Source of the DNA: Rhizobium lentis
GTDB lineage: Bacteria; Pseudomonadota; Alphaproteobacteria; Rhizobiales; Rhizobiaceae
NCBI RefSeq assembly: GCF_017352135.1
Contig: NZ_CP071454.1
Span: forward strand, 186,001 to 250,000
Length of the DNA stretch: 64,000 nucleotides
Direction: 5' to 3'
Part shown: positions 60,164 through 64,000 of the stretch, piece by piece
Layout of the letters: each line of letters opens with the position of its first letter
Numbering within the stretch: the stretch's first letter is position 1
Position numbers and translations under genes: made by a program
The notes under the pieces: model-generated
Database searches by the model: none
Told to the model about the DNA's origin: nothing
Seen by the model: only the letters and a program-made list of their open reading frames with translations

Positions 60164-60787
60164 ATGACCCTTGCCAAGTTCACATCAGATGGAAAAGCCC
60201 GCAGCCCTGGCCGTCCGCGCGAGTTCGATATGGACGCCGCTCTGGATGCGGCGCTCCGGGTCTTTTCCGAACGCGGCTACCACGCCACGTCGATCAGCGA
60301 CCTGACCGGAGCGATGGATCTCGCTTCGGGCAGCATCTACAAGGCCTTCAAGGACAAGCGCGGCGTCTTTCTTGCGGCCTTTGCGCGCTATCGCCAGCTC
60401 GGCCGCCGGCGCCTGGAGGCGATGATAGCCTCTGCGGAGACTGGTCGCGAAAAAGTTTTCCAGATGGTGATGTATTACACCGAGCTCTCCTACGGCGATG
60501 CCGGCCGCAAAGGCTGCCTCGTCGTCGGCGGCGCCAACGATTTCTCCCTGCTCGACGAGGAGGCCGCCGCCCATGTCGCGACTGCCTTTGCCGCCGACGA
60601 GAAGCTGATGGCCGATCTCATCCGCACCGGCCAGGCCGACGGCTCCATCGCGCAGACGGTGGACGCCGATGCCGCCGCCCTCGCCTTTCTTTGCTTCACC
60701 AAGGGCTTGCGCGTCATCGGCAAAACAGGACGCGGCAGGCAGGAAATGGTCGCCGCGGCCGAAGCGTCGATGAAGCTCGTGACGTGA
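60164..60787 (+). CDS. TetR-family transcriptional regulator
   Basis: The product is 207 residues. A PGRPREFDMDAALDAAL N-terminus leads into the HTH TSISDLTGAMDLASGSIYKAFKDKRGVFL (about 45-73). The C-terminal part has the GRKGCLVVGGANDFS stretch common in the TetR_C subfamily with a conserved Cys. An MFS transporter gene follows after 107 bp on the same strand and is a likely target. Confidence 0.88.
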   Translation: MTLAKFTSDGKARSPGRPREFDMDAALDAALRVFSERGYHATSISDLTGAMDLASGSIYKAFKDKRGVFLAAFARYRQLGRRRLEAMIASAETGREKVFQMVMYYTELSYGDAGRKGCLVVGGANDFSLLDEEAAAHVATAFAADEKLMADLIRTGQADGSIAQTVDADAAALAFLCFTKGLRVIGKTGRGRQEMVAAAEASMKLVT

Positions 60788-60894
60788 GGTCAGGCCCAGG
60801 CGATCGAAAATAACGGCATCCGGTCAAGGATCGGGTGGCCGCAGCCAGCATTTTTGCATTCAATCCTCGCAAATCCTTAATACCGGAGTTTCCG

Positions 60895-62118
60895 ATGAGC
60901 ATTTCAGCCACCACGCCTGAAAACGCCATTCCACGAACGCTGTCCCCTTGGCTCACCTTCCTTTTCGCCGCCGCCTGCGGGCTGGTGGCCGCCAATCTCT
61001 ATTACGGTCAGCCGCTTGCGGGCCCGATCAGCGCCGATCTCGGCTTCACCCCGGCCGCAACCGGCCTGATCGTCACCCTGACGCAGATCGGCTACGGCCT
61101 CGGTCTGCTGCTGATCGTGCCGCTTGGCGACCTCACGGAAAATCGCCGCCTGGTGCTGCTGCTGATCGCCGTCTCCGCCGTCGCGCTGATCGGCGCGGCG
61201 CTGTCGACGACGCCTGCCATGTTCCTCACCGCCTCGCTCTCCATCGGCCTCGCCTCGGTCGCCGTCCAGGTGCTGGTTCCCTTTGCCGCGAACATGGCGC
61301 CCGATGCCACGCGCGGCCAGGTCGTCGGCAATGTCATGAGCGGCCTGCTTTGCGGCATCATGCTGGCGCGGCCCTTCGCGAGTTTCGTCGCCGAAGCCTC
61401 CTCCTGGCACATGGTCTACTACGTCACGGCGGCATTGATGCTCGTGCTCGCCATTGTGCTGCGCGCCAACCTGCCGGTCCGCGTGCCGAAGACGAAGCTG
61501 CATTATGGCGAACTGCTCGCCTCCATGGCCCATCTGGCGCTGACCTCGCGCGTGCTGCAGCGCCGTGCCCTCTACCAGGCCGGCATGTTCGGCGCCTTCA
61601 GCCTGTTCTGGACGACGACGCCCCTGCTGCTCGCAAGCCCGGCCTTCGGCCTGACGCAGAACGGCATCGCTCTCTTCGCGCTCGCGGGTGCCGCCGGCGC
61701 CGTCGCCTCGCCGATCGCCGGCCGGCTCGCCGACCGCGGCATGACCAAGATCGCCTCAACGATCGCCATGCTGCTCGGCATGGCCTCCTTCCTGATCAGC
61801 CATTTGGCAAGCGACGGCTCGCTCACCGCCCTGATCCTTCTAACCGTGGCCGCGATCATGCTCGATTTCGGCGTGACGACCAATCTCGTCTGCGGCCAGC
61901 GCGCCATCTACGGCTTGAACCCGGAACACCGCAGCCGGCTGAACGGCCTCTTCATGGCCACCTTCTTTGCCGGCGGCGCGCTCGGCTCGGCCCTTGGCGG
62001 TTGGGCCTATGCGACCGGCGGCTGGCCGATGACGGCTTGGATCGGCTTCGCCTTCCCGGCGCTCGCCTTCCTGCTGTTCCTGACGGAAGGTCGCGGCAAG
62101 CAGGACGGTAAAATCTGA
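60895..62118 (+). CDS. Major facilitator superfamily transporter
   Basis: The product is 407 residues with twelve predicted helices. Motif A-like LIVPLGDLTENRRLVLL lies between helices 2 and 3. YYGQPLAGPISADLGFTPAATG near residue 36 and ARPFASFVAEASSWHMVYY are typical of the YnfM/arabinose-efflux type drug:H+ antiporters. ATG 60895 follows CCGGAG. It is probably an efflux pump controlled by the preceding TetR; the substrate is unknown. Confidence 0.88.
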   Translation: MSISATTPENAIPRTLSPWLTFLFAAACGLVAANLYYGQPLAGPISADLGFTPAATGLIVTLTQIGYGLGLLLIVPLGDLTENRRLVLLLIAVSAVALIGAALSTTPAMFLTASLSIGLASVAVQVLVPFAANMAPDATRGQVVGNVMSGLLCGIMLARPFASFVAEASSWHMVYYVTAALMLVLAIVLRANLPVRVPKTKLHYGELLASMAHLALTSRVLQRRALYQAGMFGAFSLFWTTTPLLLASPAFGLTQNGIALFALAGAAGAVASPIAGRLADRGMTKIASTIAMLLGMASFLISHLASDGSLTALILLTVAAIMLDFGVTTNLVCGQRAIYGLNPEHRSRLNGLFMATFFAGGALGSALGGWAYATGGWPMTAWIGFAFPALAFLLFLTEGRGKQDGKI

Positions 62119-62163
62119 GATCGGATATCTAAAACCCCAACGCCAGTCTATAATGCGGACAGA

Positions 62164-62192
62164 CGATGAGCGGGTTACGCACCCGCTCATCG
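62164..62192. terminator. Perfect 12-bp stem-loop between convergent MFS and HxlR genes
   Basis: CGATGAGCGGGT and ACCCGCTCATCG flank TACGC. No T run is present on either side. Confidence 0.5.
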
Positions 62193-62212
62193 GAGCAGAT
62201 TTATCAGCGGGC

Positions 62213-62629
62213 CTAGCTGTCGGCGGAATCGAAACGCGAACGGGCGGCCCGCACAGCATCATGGTTCGCTTCCGCCCAGTTAAGAAGCTGCGACAATGGC
62301 TGGTAAAGCGAGCGGCCGAGATCGGTCATCGAATATTCGACGCTCGGCGGCTTCGTCGGGAAGACTTCGCGGCCGATGTAACCGTCCCTCTGCAGGTCGC
62401 GCAGCGTCTGGGTCAGCATGCGCTGCGAAATATCGGGAAGCATCCGCCGCAATTCGCCGAAACGATAGGGTCGGTCGGCCAGCACTTCGAGCAGCAACGT
62501 CGACCATTTGCCGCCAATCTGCTGCATCATGTCCCGCACCGGGCAATTGGAAAAATCGAGGCCGGCAAGATCGATCTCGCGCCGCGCACCCGGCATCCTG
62601 TTCTTCAGACTGAGGACTGCGCTGCTCAT
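62213..62629 (-). CDS. HxlR-family transcriptional regulator
   Basis: The product is 138 residues. The HxlR winged helix is CPVRDMMQQIGGKWSTLLLEVL followed by YRFGELRRMLPDISQRMLTQTLRDLQRDGYIGRE. The Cys before VRDMM is at the position used for redox sensing in some members. It is divergent from a qorB-type gene, the same arrangement as E. coli ytfH-ytfG. Control of that gene is likely. Confidence 0.9.
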   Translation of the reverse strand: MSSAVLSLKNRMPGARREIDLAGLDFSNCPVRDMMQQIGGKWSTLLLEVLADRPYRFGELRRMLPDISQRMLTQTLRDLQRDGYIGREVFPTKPPSVEYSMTDLGRSLYQPLSQLLNWAEANHDAVRAARSRFDSADS

Positions 62630-62707
62630 GTGCCGGTTCCCTTTTGGTAACTTTCAGCCGAAAAGCTGCCTCCTTTACACGCCGAAGTCAATTCCTATTC
62701 TAGCGTT

Positions 62708-62724
62708 AGTCTCTTTTTGAGACT
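62708..62724. promoter_or_regulatory. Inverted repeat AGTCTC-N5-GAGACT, HxlR operator candidate
   Basis: It lies 29 bp before the qorB start, in the 123-bp divergent region. Binding by the HxlR protein is inferred. Confidence 0.5.
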
Positions 62725-62752
62725 GCCTTATCAAACGCAAAAGGAACGACCC

Positions 62753-63658
62753 ATGAGCGAAACCATCCTGGTCACCGGCGCTGCCGGACAGCTCGGCCAG
62801 CGTGTCATCCATCACCTCATCGAGACCTATAAGGTCGCCCCCGGCAAGATTGTCGCGGCGACGCGCAGCCCGGAAAGGCTCGTCGCGCTCGCAAACAGAG
62901 GCGTCGTCACCCGCAAGGCCGATTTCGATGATGCGGCCGATCTGGAGAAGGCTTTCGCCGGCGTCGACCGGCTGCTGATCATCAGCACCGACGCGCTCGA
63001 CACTCCAGGCAAGCGGCTCGGCCAGCACAAGGCCGCCGTCGCCGCCGCCGTCAAGGCAGACGTCAAGCACATCGCCTATACCTCGATGCCGGCGCCGGAT
63101 AATTCGCTCGTCACCTTCGCACCCGACCACCTCGGCACCGAAAACACCATCAAGGCAAGCGGCATCGCCTACACGATCATCCGCGACGCCTGGTATCACG
63201 ACAATTACCTGCACAGCATGCCGCACAACCTCCAGGGCGGCAAATGGTACAGCGCCACGGGCGATGGCAAGGTCTCGACCATCTCGCGCGACGACTGCGC
63301 GCTGGCGATCGCAGCTACCCTCGCCTCCGGCACATCCGAGAGCGCCGCTTATACGCTGACCGGCACGGTGTCGCTCACCAACCGCCAGATTGCGGCCATC
63401 GTCTCCGAGGCAGCCGGAAAGCCGCTCGAAGTCGTCGATGTCAATGACGAACAGCTCGGCCAGGGCATGCGCGGCGCCGGCCTCCCCGGCTTCATCGCCG
63501 ATATGCTGGTCTCCGCCGACGCCAATATCCGCGCCGGCAATTTCGACATCGTTACCGGAGACTTCACCAAGCTGACGGGCAAACAGCCGCAACCGCTGAA
63601 GGATTTTTTCGTCGCGCATAAGGCGGCGCTGACGGCAGCCGGCGGCGCTACCCATTGA
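62753..63658 (+). CDS. qorB: NAD(P)H:quinone oxidoreductase, QorB type (NmrA-like SDR)
   Basis: The product is 301 residues. The cofactor loop is VTGAAGQLGQRVI (about 6-18). The NmrA-like fold continues with AATRSPERLVAL and TSMPAPDNSL, then the substrate-side IRDAWYHDNYL. It lacks the SDR Y-x3-K, as NmrA-like quinone reductases do. It reduces quinones with NADPH. AAAAGGAACG precedes ATG 62753. Divergence from an HxlR gene matches ytfG-ytfH. Confidence 0.88.
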   Translation: MSETILVTGAAGQLGQRVIHHLIETYKVAPGKIVAATRSPERLVALANRGVVTRKADFDDAADLEKAFAGVDRLLIISTDALDTPGKRLGQHKAAVAAAVKADVKHIAYTSMPAPDNSLVTFAPDHLGTENTIKASGIAYTIIRDAWYHDNYLHSMPHNLQGGKWYSATGDGKVSTISRDDCALAIAATLASGTSESAAYTLTGTVSLTNRQIAAIVSEAAGKPLEVVDVNDEQLGQGMRGAGLPGFIADMLVSADANIRAGNFDIVTGDFTKLTGKQPQPLKDFFVAHKAALTAAGGATH

Positions 63659-63663
63659 ACATT

Positions 63664-63860
63664 CTGCTCATCCCTGCGCTTGTGGCAGGGATGAGCGGTC
63701 TTGTTTTGAATGAGAATCTCGTTACCTCAGATGAGTCACTCACGGCGCCAACGCGCCGTGGCTGGATTCCTGTGACATCCCTTGGGACAAGGACCCCGAG
63801 GCGCAGGAATGGAGGATAGAAGGTGCCGTGGGACACCCCCCTCTGCACTGCCGATGCGAC
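63664..63860. repeat. Cluster of intergenic repeat fragments
   Basis: A stem-loop (CTCATCCCTGC / GCAGGGATGAG) follows qorB. Next come a repeat with GACATCCCTTGGGACAAGG and a half-copy of the MITE-like end (CCGTGGGACACCCCCCTCTG). No gene is seen in 63659-63904. Confidence 0.5.
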
Positions 63861-63904
63861 AGCAAAACCAGTTGATGCCACCGTGCCGTCGCTGGACGAT
63901 ACTT

Positions 63905-64000
63905 TCAAACCTTCTGCCCGCACGCCCTGCAGAACCGCCGCACCGTTTCCGCCATGCCATATTCCAGCGCATCGGCGGTCAGCCCATGGCCGATCGAGAC
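63905..64000 (-). CDS. pdxJ: C-terminal end of a PdxJ-like protein (gene cut by window edge)
   Basis: Thirty-one codons read into the window and stop at 63905. The sequence begins VSIGHGLTADALEYGMAETV and ends in a short Cys-containing tail. The IGH followed by a helix at the very C-terminus matches pyridoxine 5'-phosphate synthase, where that His-containing turn lines the active site. Most of the gene is outside, so the call is tentative. Confidence 0.55.
   Translation of the reverse strand, partial: VSIGHGLTADALEYGMAETVRRFCRACGQKV

Noticed and set aside
60948..62111. Plus-strand open frame of 387 codons
   Set aside because: It is the +1 shadow of the MFS gene, Arg/His-rich and without hydrophobic helices.

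Overview
The window reads as ordinary chromosome from a Rhizobium-type alphaproteobacterium, probably the R. leguminosarum/etli group. The evidence is the high GC content, a divergent znuA / znuC-znuB-zur zinc locus with alphaproteobacterial Zur boxes, CTTGAC-type -35 elements, many short palindromic intergenic repeats, and several ABC importers with their own regulators. Species assignment is inference. About 70 protein genes, one tRNA-Lys(CTT), one candidate small RNA and two degraded genes can be supported. I saw no insertion sequence, prophage, CRISPR array or rRNA.

Layout. 1-9.9 kb: a TetR gene cut by the window edge with its divergent DUF308 membrane partner, a reductase, a molybdopterin sulfite-oxidase-type enzyme, a DMT exporter, a nucleotidyltransferase-fold protein preceded by a putative transcription attenuator with a leader peptide, an FAH-family hydrolase paired with a gamma carbonic anhydrase, an ICMT-like methyltransferase, and small hypothetical or SnoaL-like genes. 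9.9-14.8 kb: the zinc block, with znuC-znuB-zur leftward, znuA rightward, then a COG0523 GTPase and a 57-residue Cys-containing protein. Three matching Zur boxes tie these together. 14.8-25.7 kb: a frameshifted SnoaL-like gene, VOC and CBS-domain proteins, a chromate pair (ChrA plus a rhodanese-ChrB fusion), a candidate sRNA, two tandem secreted paralogues, tRNA-Lys, PhzF-like, Nudix and EEP-family enzymes. 25.7-29.4 kb: a ferric-type ABC importer. 29.4-34 kb: an SDR, an AraC gene broken by one in-frame stop, a secreted alpha/beta hydrolase, an OhrR-like MarR regulator and an aldo/keto reductase. 34-41 kb: DUF2278, two aminotransferases, a ParDE-like toxin-antitoxin pair overlapping a methyltransferase gene, ilvC and a TetR gene.

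41.8-50.7 kb is the most coherent catabolic unit. It has a UgpBAE-type importer, a GDPD phosphodiesterase, a HAD phosphatase and a FGGY D-ribulokinase-like kinase in one leftward run, with the ATPase and a SorC-type regulator divergent. Uptake and breakdown of a glycerophosphodiester of a polyol or pentulose is a reasonable hypothesis. 50.7-53.4 kb holds a GT2 glycosyltransferase and a multi-pass membrane protein. 53.5-64 kb holds mostly regulator/enzyme pairs: AraC/alcohol dehydrogenase, Lrp/racemase, MarR-GNAT, TetR, MFS and HxlR/QorB, plus NDH-2 and the end of a gene resembling pdxJ.

The signals most worth a second look are the attenuator at 5.71-5.89 kb, the candidate sRNA at 20.8-20.9 kb, the Zur-linked GTPase and small protein, and the Ugp/ribulokinase locus.
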